Origin: JAZGGS01 sp963749485
GTDB taxonomy: Bacteria; Bacteroidota; Ignavibacteria; Ignavibacteriales; Ignavibacteriaceae
Length of the DNA: 64,000 nt
NCBI GenBank assembly: GCA_963749485.1
Contig: CAVVMV010000009.1
Span: 43,716-107,715 of the forward strand
Direction of reading: 5' to 3'
The position numbers and the translations under genes were made by a program. The notes below the pieces were generated by a model that had not been told where the DNA came from, ran no database searches, and worked only from the letters and a program-made list of their open reading frames with translations. Position 1 is the first letter of the stretch. Each line of letters opens with the position of its first letter. Shown here one piece after another: positions 1 to 10,726 of the stretch.

Positions 1-108
1 TTCCAACCCGTCGGTACTGGAAGAAACTTCATAGTGTTCTTCTTCCAATGATGCTTCCAGCCCTGTAAGAATGGCAGGATCGTCTTCAATAATTAATATT
101 TTTTTCAT
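1..108 (-). CDS. Response regulator receiver domain (5' end only)
   Basis: Only the first 36 codons lie in the window. They read MKKILIIEDDPAIL and then LEASLEEEHYEV, the beta1-alpha1 part of a CheY-like receiver with the acidic pocket residues E8, D9 and D10. The phospho-acceptor Asp and any output domain lie beyond the window edge. The N-terminus closely resembles that of the receiver-cyclase encoded 35 bp upstream, so the two are probably paralogues in one operon with the histidine kinase. The output type cannot be judged from this fragment. Confidence 0.85.
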   Translation of the reverse strand, partial: MKKILIIEDDPAILTGLEASLEEEHYEVSSSTDGLE

Positions 109-142
109 CTTTTTTCTCGATTAGTTTTGATTACTCAGAAAA

Positions 143-1063
143 TTATTTTTGTAAAACTGCACTGTATAAAATCACAGGGTCCTTGATGTTTTTAAAATTA
201 AATTCCCCCATTTCTTCAAAATCAATATTTACTTTACTTTTAACCGCCCGATAAACACTTTCGGAGATATAGACAGAGCCCGCAGGTGTTTTATCTTGTA
301 TGCGAGCAGCAACATTTAAAACATCACCTTTTAATTTTTCCTCGAATTCAACCACATCTCCAAGATGAATACCAATTCTGACCTCAATTCGTTTCCTATT
401 GGATTTAGTTTTATTATAATTTTTTAGTTTCTCTTGAATATCAATAGAACATCTTATGGCATTCAAAGCACTTTCAAATGAAATCAAAAAGGAATCGCCG
501 GCAGTTTCAACCACGTTGCCATGATGCTCTTTAGCCGTGTTTCTTAATATTTCATTATGTGTTTTTAAAAGCCGTAATGCAAAATCTTCATCCCTATGCA
601 TTTTTTTCGAATATTCTTTCATATCTGAAAACATTATCGAAAGAAGCTTCCTCCTGGGTTCATTTTCAGCAGTTGATGAAGATAAGACCTTATCTTCCCT
701 TTCTATTCTTCTTAAATTTGTCCGTACTCTGGCAAGTACTTCTCTTGTATCAAAAGGCTTTATAATGTAATCATCGGCACCCGCTTCCAAACCTACAATC
801 TTATCAATTTGTTCAGATCGAGATGTTAACATAATAATGGGATTAAAATATTTTTGTTCCCTCAACTTTCGGCATATATCAAAACCACTTAACGAGGGGA
901 GATTTATATCAAGTAATATTAGGTCAGGTCTTTGGTTAATAGCTATTTGTAATCCTTTAGCACCGTCTTCGCTGGTTATCACGTTATAGTTCTCTGTTTT
1001 AAATAATTCTTCTAAACCAAGAAGAATAGCAGGATCATCTTCAATTATTAATATTTTATTCAT
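143..1063 (-). CDS. Response regulator with class III adenylate/guanylate cyclase output domain
   Basis: This 306-aa protein has a receiver domain at residues 1-120, with acidic pocket E8/D9/D10, phospho-acceptor D52 in LLDINLP and K102 in IIKPF. A class III nucleotidyl cyclase homology domain follows from about residue 138. D147 (in MFSDMKEYS) and D190 (in ETAGDSFL) match the two metal-binding aspartates of the family, so it looks catalytically competent. It would make cAMP or cGMP when phosphorylated; the sequence alone does not settle which. Its ATG overlaps the stop of the upstream histidine kinase in an ATGA junction, so the kinase is the likely cognate partner. No frameshift is seen. 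Confidence 0.9.
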   Translation of the reverse strand: MNKILIIEDDPAILLGLEELFKTENYNVITSEDGAKGLQIAINQRPDLILLDINLPSLSGFDICRKLREQKYFNPIIMLTSRSEQIDKIVGLEAGADDYIIKPFDTREVLARVRTNLRRIEREDKVLSSSTAENEPRRKLLSIMFSDMKEYSKKMHRDEDFALRLLKTHNEILRNTAKEHHGNVVETAGDSFLISFESALNAIRCSIDIQEKLKNYNKTKSNRKRIEVRIGIHLGDVVEFEEKLKGDVLNVAARIQDKTPAGSVYISESVYRAVKSKVNIDFEEMGEFNFKNIKDPVILYSAVLQK

Positions 1064-3519
1064 TTTTCACTCAATGGGAAAGATAAAGAAAAGTTACTTC
1101 CTTTACCTACTTCGCTTTTAACATCAATCTTCCCGTTATGTGCATCCATTATATGTTTTACAATTGCGAGCCCCAAACCGGTACCTTCAGCTTTAACCAA
1201 TCTTGGTATCTTTTGTACGAAAGAAGGGATCGAAAATATTTTTCACATCTTCATCGGCAATACCTGCTCCTTCATCTTTTACATCAATTACTGCATAACC
1301 GTTTTGATTAAATGTGGTAATTTTTGTTTCTGTTTTTGCAGAAGAATATTTTATTGCGTTTGATAAGAGGTTAAGCACTGCTTCTTCAACTGCATCCGGA
1401 TCGGCATTAATTATTAATTTTTCTTTACAAATTTCTTTCTTCAATAAAATTTTAGCAATTTTAAACTGGTATTCAACAGATCTTACCGCTCGTTCTACTA
1501 TATCGTTAAGTGATACTGAAATGAATTCATAAGTTTTTATACCTTTTTCAATTTTTGCAAAATCCAATACGTTATCTATAAGCCTGCGTAACCTTTCACT
1601 TTCTCCTTCAATTATTTGTAAATATTCATTCGATTTTTCTTTCGGATATATTTTTTTTGCTTTGCAGTAATTCCGAAAACATTTTAATAGAGGTAAGCGG
1701 AGTTTTAAGTTCGTGTGTAACACTGGAAACAAAATAAGATTTCAATTTGTTCAATTCTTCCAGCCGTTCCGATTCAAGCTGTTCACGAATTAATTCTTCC
1801 TGCAGTTGAATTCTGTCTATATGTTAAAGCGGCTGTTGATGAAACACCGTTAAGCAAATCTATATCTTCTTTAAAATATCTTGCTTCCGATTTTTTCTCT
1901 ACCCAGCACTATAAATCCATGAACCTGACCAGAAGGCGATTTAACGGGAAATATAAGCGCCATACCCCAACGTTTAAAAACCTTGAGATCGGCTGATTCG
2001 ACTACTACATCTCTCTCAACCAAGTCATCTAATGCTATTGGCAGAGAAAAATCTGTTTTCAGTTTTTCAGCTTCTAACTTGATACTCCTATTTTTTAAAA
2101 TATCATAACCTTTTTGTGCAAGTATTACAATCCTGCTATCAGATTTACGAAGAGTAAAAAATGCAATTTTATGAACCGGAATTAATTTATCTGTTAATGC
2201 AACGATTTTATCAGCTAAAGATTGGACATCATTCGAGTCCTTAATATCGGCAATAAATTTTATTTGTTCTTCACGGTAATTATACTCAAGCCGGAAGAAT
2301 TTTTTATCAACAAATTTCTGGATGATATTTTTAAGCGGTTGTAGCAATATCGCAACCAACAGCGCAGTTATAACTGATGGGATGGCTGGGTTAACATCAT
2401 TGACAAATAGTGTGATGATTGAAGTTAACCCTATGTAAACCAATATAATTATTGCCAGGATAATTGAGTAAACTACACTACGTCTTATAATTACATCAAT
2501 ATCCATAAACTGGTGCTTACTATCGCAATTCCAAAAGTGACCGGAACAGCAACAAGGAAGAGTAATACAACAGCTTCCGGTAAAAGACTATGACCTAATA
2601 AAAAAATCGGTAATATCCAGAAGATAATAAAGCTGAACGGTCCGATAAAAAACCCGAGAAGAAGCCATTTTAGTTTCTGGCGTTCCTGCAGTGTTTTTGA
2701 AAGCGTGTAGGCACGGATACAAATTGTGATTGCCATTATTACACAAGTCATAACAAAAATTCTAAATACAGAATTATAATACCACACATAATCTTTCATC
2801 TGGTCTATATTACCCCCTACTGTTGATGTTAAAAATAAGTATGATAGAACTAAATGCATTAACAATACCAATTAAATAAAGCAGAGATAACAGTTTTTTA
2901 CTTCCGGGTATTGGTTTTCCTGTAAATGAGGTTGTAAGACTAATAAAAAAAACTGGCATAAGGTTGTAAGCGAATAACCAGATAATTCTATTTACGTAAC
3001 CATAACCCAGCGGTGGCGCAACATAATTTCCTCCAGTCATTATAATAACAATACCCAAACCAAGACTTGCCAGGTGAAACATTGCAGCTGAAATATTATC
3101 TGGTGCTTTTATCCTAACAAATATTGCCATGATATAAAAACGAAACCAACTATCACAATCATTATCAGGTCGAAGAAGGAATAATAATTGACTAATTTTA
3201 CATAAAACTGTTTCGGTATACCGTTTTTAACCAGTTCCACAGAAATAATATCATCAATATTTTTTCCATCAAGATATACTTCTACCTCTTCCCATCCTCC
3301 GAAGGAATATCCTTCAATTGCAGATATTGTATCACCTACAGCAAACACATCTTCATCAGTATCTAAGACTTTATAAATAACGTGATATGAGCCGGTTGTT
3401 GAGGTGCTGAAAGGAAGGTCGGCTTTTATAGAAATAAGATATAATCCGACAAAACAGAGCAGTATGACAACTACATCTATAATAAGAAGTACGATTTTAT
3501 TTTTAATGACACCAAACAT
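1060..3519 (-). CDS. Membrane sensor histidine kinase (reading frame broken by several indels)
   Basis: Successive frames (about 3519-3109, 3130-2810, 2871-2491, 2506-1871, 1870-1733, 1732-1193, 1192-1060) join into one protein of roughly 810 aa. Order: an N-terminal membrane helix; a PDZ-like extracytoplasmic segment (VFAVGDTISAIEGYSFGG); several further helices in a 7TM-like block; a GAF-like region; a HisKA domain with VTHELKTPLT (His codon at 1713-1715); and an HATPase domain with N-box NLLSNAIKYSS, G1 DEGAGI and G2 EGTGLGLAIV near 1150. The ending GSNFSLSFPLSEK overlaps the cyclase start by 4 bp. So many breaks inside intact motifs suggest sequence error, but a decayed gene cannot be excluded. 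The signal sensed is unknown. Confidence 0.8.
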
Positions 3520-3720
3520 TCAAAAAACCATGTTCTTATTATTAAATCCCTCCGCAGAAGGAGAACAGGAAACGAGGTGTTAAATCATATATAAATTACG
3601 CCAAGATTATTTTAAGTGCAATAAAAATCAGGTATTTAGTTGTGTTAGCAAATACCTGAAACGGGAAAGAAGAAATTTTATCTGTTGATATGTTGCTTAT
3701 AAAAAACTAATGCCCGATTA

Positions 3721-5557
3721 CTAAAACTTAACAATTTGATTTTGGAAATAAAGCTGGTTTACTCTTATTTCACCACGAACAGAGTTAACCAGCTTAATCT
3801 CATCTGCTTTTAACAAATCCTCCAAATAAATTTCTTTTTCTTTAATATCATCATCTTTTAGTAAATGGCTGCGGTAAATTCCATTCAATATTCCGCTTGT
3901 TAATGGTGGAGTGAGCCAGCTATTCTCTTTTCTAATAAAAATATTTGTAATGCTTCCTTCTGCCACTTCATTTTTTTCGTTTAAGAAGATGACATCAAAA
4001 AATCCTTTAGCAGAATATTTTTGATATTCAGAATCATACAATTTTCTGTTTGTAGTTTTAAAGTATTGAAATTTGTTCTGTGAATTTATTTTCTTTTCTG
4101 AAATAATTATTTTAACATTTTCTGGAGATGAGAGGTAAATCAGAAGTTTCAATTTTAATTCTTCCCCATTTATTTAGAATTAATTTTATTTTATATTTTT
4201 TACCAGGATTCAAGTTCTACAATTTTATCATCAATACATTTTCTGATCTTTCTCTCATTAAAATTAAAGAGGAAAAATTCCGCAGCTAATTTTAAACGTT
4301 CGAGATGTTCTTCAAGAAATAATATCTTTCCATTTTCAAAGAGAATTGTTTCAAAAAGATCAAAGTAGTTTTCTGGCTTTGTTAAAAAATTACTTTTAAG
4401 CAAAGTTTCTTCATACTCTTTTTGCGGTTCGCTATCCCAGACAATACCGGCTCCAATTCCTAACTCTCCCTTACCTTCGTTTTTTTATTAACAGTAAGAG
4501 TTCTTATCGCAACGTTAAAGTTCATCTCATCTTTATTAAACAGACCTATCGAACCGGTGTAGATTCCTCTCTTCTCTTTTTCAAGTTCATTAATAATTTC
4601 CATAGTTCTAATTTTAGGTGCACCTGTAATCGAACCGCAAGGAAAAATATTTTTTATATACAGTCACCAAATGTTATTTCATTTTTTAACTTAGCTGTAA
4701 TCGTGCTTACCATCTGGAATAATGATTCATATTTCTCTGTTGAAAAAAGTTGCGGCACTGAAACAGAGCCATACTCAGCTATTCTTCCGAGATCATTTCT
4801 TATCAGGTCAACTATCATCACATTCTCTGCACGGTTCTTTTTGCTGTTAACTAATTCCTGTGTTGATGCTAAATCAGATTCATGATTAAATCCCCTTTTG
4901 ATTGTTCCCTTCATCGGCCTGGAAGAAATTTCATTCCCTTTTATAGAAAAGAACTTTTCTGGTGAAAGCGAAATTATAAACTTATCATCATCATTAATAA
5001 AAGCTGAGTATTTACCGGATTGATTAAAAAGCAAATGCTGAAAAAAAGATGTATAAGAACCTGAAAAATTAAATTTTCCTTTAACCGTATAGTTTACCTG
5101 GTAGGTATCTCCTTCTCTAATGTAGTTTTTTATTTTCTTAATGTTCTTTTCAAATTTTTCCGGCGAAGTGTTTAATTTAAAATCCGTAATGCTGTATTTG
5201 CTAATATCATCTGCTATCAAATTCAATTTCATCCGATTTCAAACGAATGATATTTTTATCTTCAAAGAAAAAAAACCGGATTAGTTTTTGATCTTTATCG
5301 GTTAAATATTTTTCTAATTTCTTTTCAAATAAATAACCTGCTTCATAGTTAATTAAAGAGTAACCGGTTAATCCTTTTGCCAGGTATTTATCAATTGGTT
5401 AAAAGATTTATTAACATCTTCCTTTTTAGAAACGGTAATTATTTCAATTGGTTCGAGGAATAAGTAAGAATAACTATTAGGATAAAGTGGAGGTGTAATA
5501 AAAAATGCCGAGTGGTGCTTCGCTTCAACTTGCTTTATTATATTTACTTAATTTCAT
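3721..5557 (-). CDS. pabB: Bifunctional aminodeoxychorismate synthase component I / aminodeoxychorismate lyase (PabB-PabC fusion, frameshifted)
   Basis: Reading back from about 5557, the frames join into a chorismate-binding PabB domain (MIVDLIRNDLGR, SRPMKGTIKRG, PCGSITGAPKIRTMEII, GIGAGIVWDSEP). A PabC-like, PLP fold-type IV lyase follows without a break (ETILFENGKILFLEEHLERL; NEVAEGSITNIFI; TSGILNG). The product is p-aminobenzoate for folate. The separate glutamine amidotransferase PabA is not in the window. There are at least four indels (near 5530, 5400, 4660 and 4190, with another near 4480). The start is inferred from an ATG at 5557 and is uncertain. The fused layout is known from other bacteria. 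Confidence 0.85.
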
Positions 5558-5686
5558 CTTTTCAGGAATATGAATTTTGCTTTACAAAATGCAAATGTAA
5601 GCAGAAACTTTCATAACTTAATAAGAATTCTAGTAGAATCAAAATTAACCAGGCTAAAAAAGATATTATCTAAATAAAGAAACAAT

Positions 5687-5700
5687 CGGGTTTAAACCCG
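5687..5700. repeat. Perfect 14-bp palindrome between divergent genes
   Basis: The sequence cgggtttaaacccg is perfectly self-complementary and GC-richer than the surrounding AT-rich spacer. It lies in the 231-bp region between the pabBC start (minus) and the rubrerythrin start (plus). It could be an operator, a weak hairpin or a dispersed repeat. No T-tract follows on either strand, so it is not a good intrinsic terminator. Confidence 0.4.
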
Positions 5701-5788
5701 TGCTTATAATAATTACTTCCTAAATGGTTATATTTAATATGTTCATTTCTAATAACATTAAAATAAATCAATTCTACAGGAGAGTAAC

Positions 5789-6319
5789 ATGCCAACAACT
5801 AAAGAAAATTTAAGTGATGCCTTTGCAGGCGAAAGTCAGGCAAACCAAAATATCGTGCTTTTGCAAAAGCTGCTGAAAAAGATGGATATAAACATTGCAA
5901 AATTATTCGTACAACTGCAGAAGCAGAAAGAATTCATGCTGAAGGCATTTAAAAGCATGGATTCAATTGGTTCAACATTGAAATCTTAAAGCTGCATTGC
6001 TGGTGAAACTTATGAAACTGAGAAATGTATCCACCAATGTTTAACAAGCTGAAGCAGAAATCATAAAGCAAAAAGAATGTTTAAATATGCACTTGATGTA
6101 GAAGCTGTGCATGCACAACTTACAAGTTAGCTCTGAAGCTGCTGAACGTGGAGAAGATCTTACAGAAACGGATTTTACCTTTGCCCTGTTTGCGGACACA
6201 TTGAATTTGGTAAACTTGAAGATTGTCCGGTTTGCGGCGCTAAAGCAGAAAAGTACATTCAGATATTAGTTCTTTTAGCACTTAACTCCTTTTGGAATAA
6301 CTTTCAGATGAAAGTTTAA
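5789..6319 (+). CDS. rbr: Rubrerythrin (frameshifted)
   Basis: The frames join into a protein of about 165-175 aa. It begins MPTTKENLSDAFAGESQAN, has a ferritin-like diiron four-helix part (AEAERIHAEGHL; ALDVEAVHAQLYKLAL) and ends in a rubredoxin-like knuckle, CPVCGHIEFG ... CPVCGAKAEKY. Rubrerythrins reduce hydrogen peroxide in anaerobes and microaerophiles. At least four indels interrupt it (near 5850, 5950, 6000 and 6120). The true stop is uncertain: the open frame runs to 6319, but family members usually end a few residues after the second CPVCG, near 6268. A ribosome binding site (aggagag) precedes the ATG. Confidence 0.88.
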
Positions 6320-6405
6320 TTATTTGTAAGAATTTATTTTACTTATATTCTTTTAGAGAAAAGTAAATACTGGATTGTTAACCAAAACAACAATAGGATT
6401 TCATA

Positions 6406-7765
6406 GTGGAACAGCAATCACACAAAGCCTCTCAGGCAACTTATAAAAGACCACGTGCGTGGGAAAAGGTTTACCAATGGCATTTAGGGCAGGTGCCGGA
6501 TAGTGATCCATCAAAGAAGAGTGCAATTTTTGTTGTTCATGGAATGGGAAAACAGAGTTGGGCAGAAACTTCTGCAGCATTGCGTGCAAAAATGGAAGAT
6601 GCACTTGAAGATGCTGCTTGATGAAAATGAAAAGTGGGAAAATCTTCCTGCTCCATTTATACAGGAAGGATACTGGGCAGACTATGATAATCTCAAAGAA
6701 AGTTTTAAAGATGAATGGAACCGGCTTGAAGATACAAACCATCCTTTCTTGAAAGAGCTATGGAATTCCCGCAGCATTTCTAAAGTTCCGCACATTTGCA
6801 TGGTTCGTAGGCAATTGCTACGTCTTCATTCTCGATCCACAGCGTTGTAAAGTACGAATCTATCTTTGCCTGCCTAATCTATTTGTTACTCTTCTTTGCA
6901 GCTCCACCGCTCTTTGCAGGAATTATTCTTGTTCTTTCCTTCCGTTATGTCGCAGGTTTTAAATGATGTAAGAATTATATTGTTCACCACGCGGTATGGT
7001 TGAGCGTGCAATTGTTCAGCGGATAGATTACAGGGTTGGTGAAGCATTTCTAAAACTTATTGGTCTTAATTGGGATTTCCGCCCAGCTGGCTGCTAAAGA
7101 AAAATATAAAGTCGATGAAAAACCAGTTGAATTCAAACGCGTATTTTGGGTTGCGCACAGTCTTGGCTCTGTAATTAGTTACAATGTTCTATCAGATATT
7201 TTTGCACGTGCTGATGATCTTGCACAAAATGGTGATGTAAGAACAGAAAGAAGGAGTTAATAAGTTTTGGGAATCATTTACAGCGTTTTATTACAATTGG
7301 AAGTCCCCTAGATAAAATTGCAGTTTTGTTTAGTTGGTGATAAGAAAGTTCTTACGTCCCTGGCCGCAGAAGGATGTTTTTAGAGGATGAGGAAGAAAAG
7401 CATGAAGCAAATAACGATTTTAAAAACTTTTTAAAGAACTGGTGGATAAACTATTATCATTTCCTCGATCCGGTTTCAGGAGCACTTTCCAACGAAATAA
7501 TTTGTCCGGCAAACCAGAAGCCTAACAATTATCATTTAAAAAATCTTTTCCGTCTTCCCGGTCTTGCACACGTTGCTTACTGGAAAGATAAAATGTTTTT
7601 AAGTTACCTGCTTTCTAGATTTTTTGGAAAAGAAAGAGTTACACATAAGCGAAAAAAAGTATTTCATCCAATTATTTTAGCGCTTATTGCCTCAACTGCT
7701 TATTTTATTTGGTGATGCTTGGAGGTTTATTATACGGTATTTGGCAGCTTGTGATGTTGATATAG
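6406..7765 (+). CDS. Membrane-associated alpha/beta hydrolase, unknown substrate (frameshifted)
   Basis: Pieces in different frames (6406-6621, about 6610-6850, 6850-6965, about 7060-7260, 7370-7715, 7715-7765) make one protein of about 450 aa. An early strand carries FVVHGMGKQ, resembling the oxyanion loop of alpha/beta hydrolases. Near 7155 is VAHSLGSVISYNVL, a G/AxSxG nucleophile elbow. A hydrophobic stretch lies between them (LFVTLLFAAPPLFAGIILVL), and another pair of helices is at the C-terminus. I recognise the fold signatures but not the family. Start and internal joins are approximate. It is flanked by rubrerythrin and a small secreted protein on the same strand, with no clear pathway link. 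Confidence 0.6.
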
Positions 7766-7882
7766 TCTTATTGAACTCGACGTTAATAGAAATATAAATT
7801 GCACATTATTCATTTCGATTTTTAATCTTCAAATTATTTAATTTTGAGTATAACATTTTTAAAAACTAAGCGGGAGCCAAAA

Positions 7883-8345
7883 ATGAAAAAATTATTTTAT
7901 GTTTGTTTTTATTACTTTTAGTACAACTTTTCTTCTTGCCCAGCACACCTATGTTAACGGCGATGACTATATCAATATAAATATGGGAATGACTCTTGAG
8001 CAGGTTGAAGAAGTCCTTGGAGTTGAAGGAACTCTCGACACTACAGTTATTTACATTTGGCCGGATAACAACCTGCAGGCTGAATGGACTGAAGGAAAGT
8101 TATCATCTTACAGTTCTTACAAACCAATGTTCGAAGGAAAAAATGGTTATGAGCTCCTAAAAGAAGCGTGCTCGGGTTCTGATGGTCCTATGACTAACTT
8201 TCTCAGCTATGAAGAAGTTGCAGAACTTATTGGAACAGAAGGTGAAAAACCAGATTGGGTACGTTATATCTGGTGGGTTGATGAGTATCAGAAAATAAAA
8301 GTATCTTTCAGAGATGGTAAGTCATTCAGCGCATCTAAGTTTTAA
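7883..8345 (+). CDS. Small secreted protein of unknown function
   Basis: The likely start is the ATG at 7883, preceded by a good Shine-Dalgarno (cgggagcc). The first codons MKKLF must be joined across a one-base indel in the run ttattttatg to continue as MFVFITFSTTFLLAQ, a signal peptide with probable cleavage after AQ. The mature part of about 130 aa begins HTYVNGDDYININMGMTLEQVEEVLG. The MTLEQVEEVLG segment resembles the start of BamE/SmpA-type repeats (an xGMTxxxVxxxLG pattern). A second similar stretch (MTNFLSYEEVAELIG) suggests a duplicated fold. I infer a periplasmic protein; its function is unknown. Confidence 0.6.
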
Positions 8346-8454
8346 TTTTTTATTCTTATTTGATGTATCATTTAAGTGATCATTAATTCAAATTCCTGCC
8401 AATGATTGCTTTTTACTTTAATTAAAGTAATTTTATGCTTTGTTTTTAAATACT

Positions 8455-8913
8455 ATGAAGGAACCAGGTAACGAAAAAAATATTACAGTAAACAGGAAAG
8501 CAAGACATGAGTACAGCATTCTGCAAACCTGGGAAGCGGGATTGGTTCTTGTTGGAACGGAAGTTAAATCGCTCCGACAGGGAAAAGCAAATCTTGTGGA
8601 TAGCTATGGTAAAATAGTTGCTGGAGAAGTATGGCTTGTTAATTGCCACATAAGCGAATACACGCAGGGAAACATTAACAACCACGTACCGAAACGGGAT
8701 AGAAAGCTTTTACTTAGTAAGAGTGAGATAAGAAAGATGATTGGCAAAACCACGGAAAAAGGATTAACTTTAATTCCTTTAAGATTATACTTTAAAAATG
8801 GCAAAGCAAAAGTTGAACTTGCACTTGCAAAAGGTAAAAAGGTTTACGATAAACGAAAAGATATTGCTAAAAGAGATTTTGAGAGAGATCAGGAAAGAAA
8901 AATTAAATATTAA
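8455..8913 (+). CDS. smpB: SsrA-binding protein SmpB
   Basis: 152 aa from the ATG at 8455; the open frame extends to a TTG at 8440, but the ATG gives the family-typical N-terminus. Visible SmpB signatures are NRKARHEYSIL, EAGLVLVGTEVKSLRQGKANL, NINNHVPKRDRKLLL and the basic C-terminal tail KKVYDKRKDIAKRDFERD. SmpB binds tmRNA and brings it to stalled ribosomes for trans-translation. No tmRNA gene was recognised in the window. tyrS follows after 17 bp on the same strand, so the two are probably co-transcribed. Confidence 0.96.
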   Translation: MKEPGNEKNITVNRKARHEYSILQTWEAGLVLVGTEVKSLRQGKANLVDSYGKIVAGEVWLVNCHISEYTQGNINNHVPKRDRKLLLSKSEIRKMIGKTTEKGLTLIPLRLYFKNGKAKVELALAKGKKVYDKRKDIAKRDFERDQERKIKY

Positions 8914-8930
8914 GAAATTCATAGTCTTAG

Positions 8931-10154
8931 ATGAGCAAAATTAAATTTCCACCTATCAATGAACAGATGGACCTCATAAGCAGAGGTGCAAACGAGATCA
9001 TCCCTGAAGAAGAACTGGTTAAAAAGCTTGAGCGTTCTTTAAAAGATGGAAAACCCCTTAACATTAAACTTGGCTGCGATCCCAGCCGTCCCGATCTTCA
9101 TATCGGACATTCTGTTGTATTAAGAAAACTTGCACAGTTCCAGTCACTCGGTCACCAGGCAATTTTAATTGTTGGCGACTTTACCGGTATGATTGGCGAT
9201 CCTTCCGGCAGAAGTGCAACCCGCCCTGCTTTAACCTTAGAACAGACCAGAGAACATGGTGAAAGTTACTTTAAACAAGCATCCAAAATTCTTGATGAAG
9301 AAGAAAACACAGATTGTTTATAACTCAGATTGGCTGAGCAAAATGAATTTTGAAGAGGTTATTAAACTTGCTTCAAAATATACTGTTGCGCGAATGATTG
9401 AGCGGGATGATTTTGAAAAAAGATTTAAAGCCGGTGAACCGATAAGCATTCATGAGTTTCTCTATCCGCTTGCGCAGGCAATGGATTCAGTTGCAATTAA
9501 AAGTGATGTTGAACTTGGCGGAACAGATCAGAAATTTAATCTGCTGGTTGGAAGGGATATACAGCGCGAGTACGGACTGGAACCACAAATAATTTTAACA
9601 ATGCCGCTGTTAGTTGGAACAGATGGAACAGAAAAGATGAGCAAATCTTACGATAACTATATTGGAATTTCCGAGCCGCCGAGAGATATGTACGGTAAAA
9701 CACTTTCAATACCCGATGACCTGATTTACGTTTATTACACTCTTGCTTCAGATGTTCCTGCAGAAGAACTTAAGGAAATAAAAGCGAAGCTGGATAACCC
9801 GGAAGTAAATCCGCGTGATATTAAAAGAAATCTTGCAAGAACTTTTGTTAGAATGTATCACAGCGAAAAAGATGCACAGTTTGCAGAGGCAGAGTTTGAT
9901 AAAATCTTTATAAAGAAAGAAGTACCGGATAATATTCCTGAGTTTAAGATTGTTGAAGATGAAATGAATATTGTTGATTTAATTTTAAAGGTTGGTTTTT
10001 CCGGTTCTAAAGGTGAAGCAAAAAGGTTGGTAAACCAGAGCGGAGTTTCAATTGATGGTAATAAGATATTAGATACTAATAAAGAAATTAAAGATTAAAG
10101 TTGGGAATGGTACTTAAAGTTGGTAAAAGAAAGTTTGGAAAATTAATAAAGTAA
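8931..10154 (+). CDS. tyrS: Tyrosyl-tRNA synthetase (two indels)
   Basis: The class I signature is DLHIGH, with HIGH at residues 57-60, followed by GDFTGMIGDPSGRS. The adenylate-site loop is EKMSKS, and a C-terminal S4 RNA-binding domain includes GEAKRLVNQSGVSI. This wording matches the TyrZ-like branch of bacterial TyrRS. The frame breaks near 9303 (gaagaaaac) and again near 10100; after the second break it continues GMVLKVGKRKFGKLIK to the stop at 10152-10154. About 405 aa after repair, a normal length. The enzyme is essential and presumably single copy, so the breaks are most likely sequence errors. Confidence 0.95.
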
Positions 10155-10176
10155 TTTAGAATACAGGAATAAGAAA

Positions 10177-10722
10177 TTGTATCTGCCAAAAAAAATATTT
10201 TTTACAAAAGGAGTTGGAACCAGCAAAGAGTATTTAACTTCTTTTGAACTTGCATTACGCAGCGCCCACATAGAAATGTGCAACCTCGTAACTGTCAGCA
10301 GTATTTACCCTGTTAACTGTAAACGAATTCCCATTGAAGAAGGATTAAAAGAAATCCAACCGGGACAGATTATTCATGCTGTAATGGCTCGTAATTCAAC
10401 TAAGGAACCAAACAGGATGATTGCTGCATCTATTGGCGTTGCACTTCCTGCTGATAAAAATACTTATGGTTATTTATCAGAACATCATCCGCATGGGCAG
10501 ACAGCAAAAGTAGCCGGTGAATATGCTGAAGATCTTGCAGCCACAATGCTTGCTACAACTCTGGGTGTTGATTTCGATCCTGATCATGATTGGAATGAAA
10601 GAGAAGATGTTTATAAAATGTCCGGCAAGATTGTAAAATCCTTCAACGTCACTCAATCTGCAGTGGGTAATAAAAACGGTTTGTGGTCAACGGTAATTGC
10701 TGCTGCTATTTTGCTGCCGTAA
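10177..10722 (+). CDS. pdaD: Pyruvoyl-dependent arginine decarboxylase
   Basis: 181 aa, initiated by TTG with aggaat upstream. The motif VTVSSIYPVNCK contains the Ser41-Ser42 pair where self-cleavage would create the pyruvoyl group. GQIIHAVMARNST and GYLSEHHPHGQT are also characteristic of PvlArgDC enzymes. The reaction converts arginine to agmatine, the first step of polyamine synthesis by the agmatine route. The family is known from archaea, Chlamydia and various bacteria. No agmatine-processing gene is in the window. The frame is intact. Confidence 0.9.
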   Translation: MYLPKKIFFTKGVGTSKEYLTSFELALRSAHIEMCNLVTVSSIYPVNCKRIPIEEGLKEIQPGQIIHAVMARNSTKEPNRMIAASIGVALPADKNTYGYLSEHHPHGQTAKVAGEYAEDLAATMLATTLGVDFDPDHDWNEREDVYKMSGKIVKSFNVTQSAVGNKNGLWSTVIAAAILLP

Positions 10723-10726
10723 AAAT

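Noticed and set aside
8914..8930. A tmRNA gene next to smpB
   Set aside because: smpB and tmRNA genes are sometimes adjacent, but only 17 bp separate smpB from tyrS, and no tRNA-Ala-like ends were seen nearby.
1060..10154. Programmed frameshifting or widespread pseudogenes
   Set aside because: The breaks occur at many unrelated places, often in A/T runs, without slippery-site-plus-structure signals, and in genes needed for growth such as tyrS. Sequence error explains them better.
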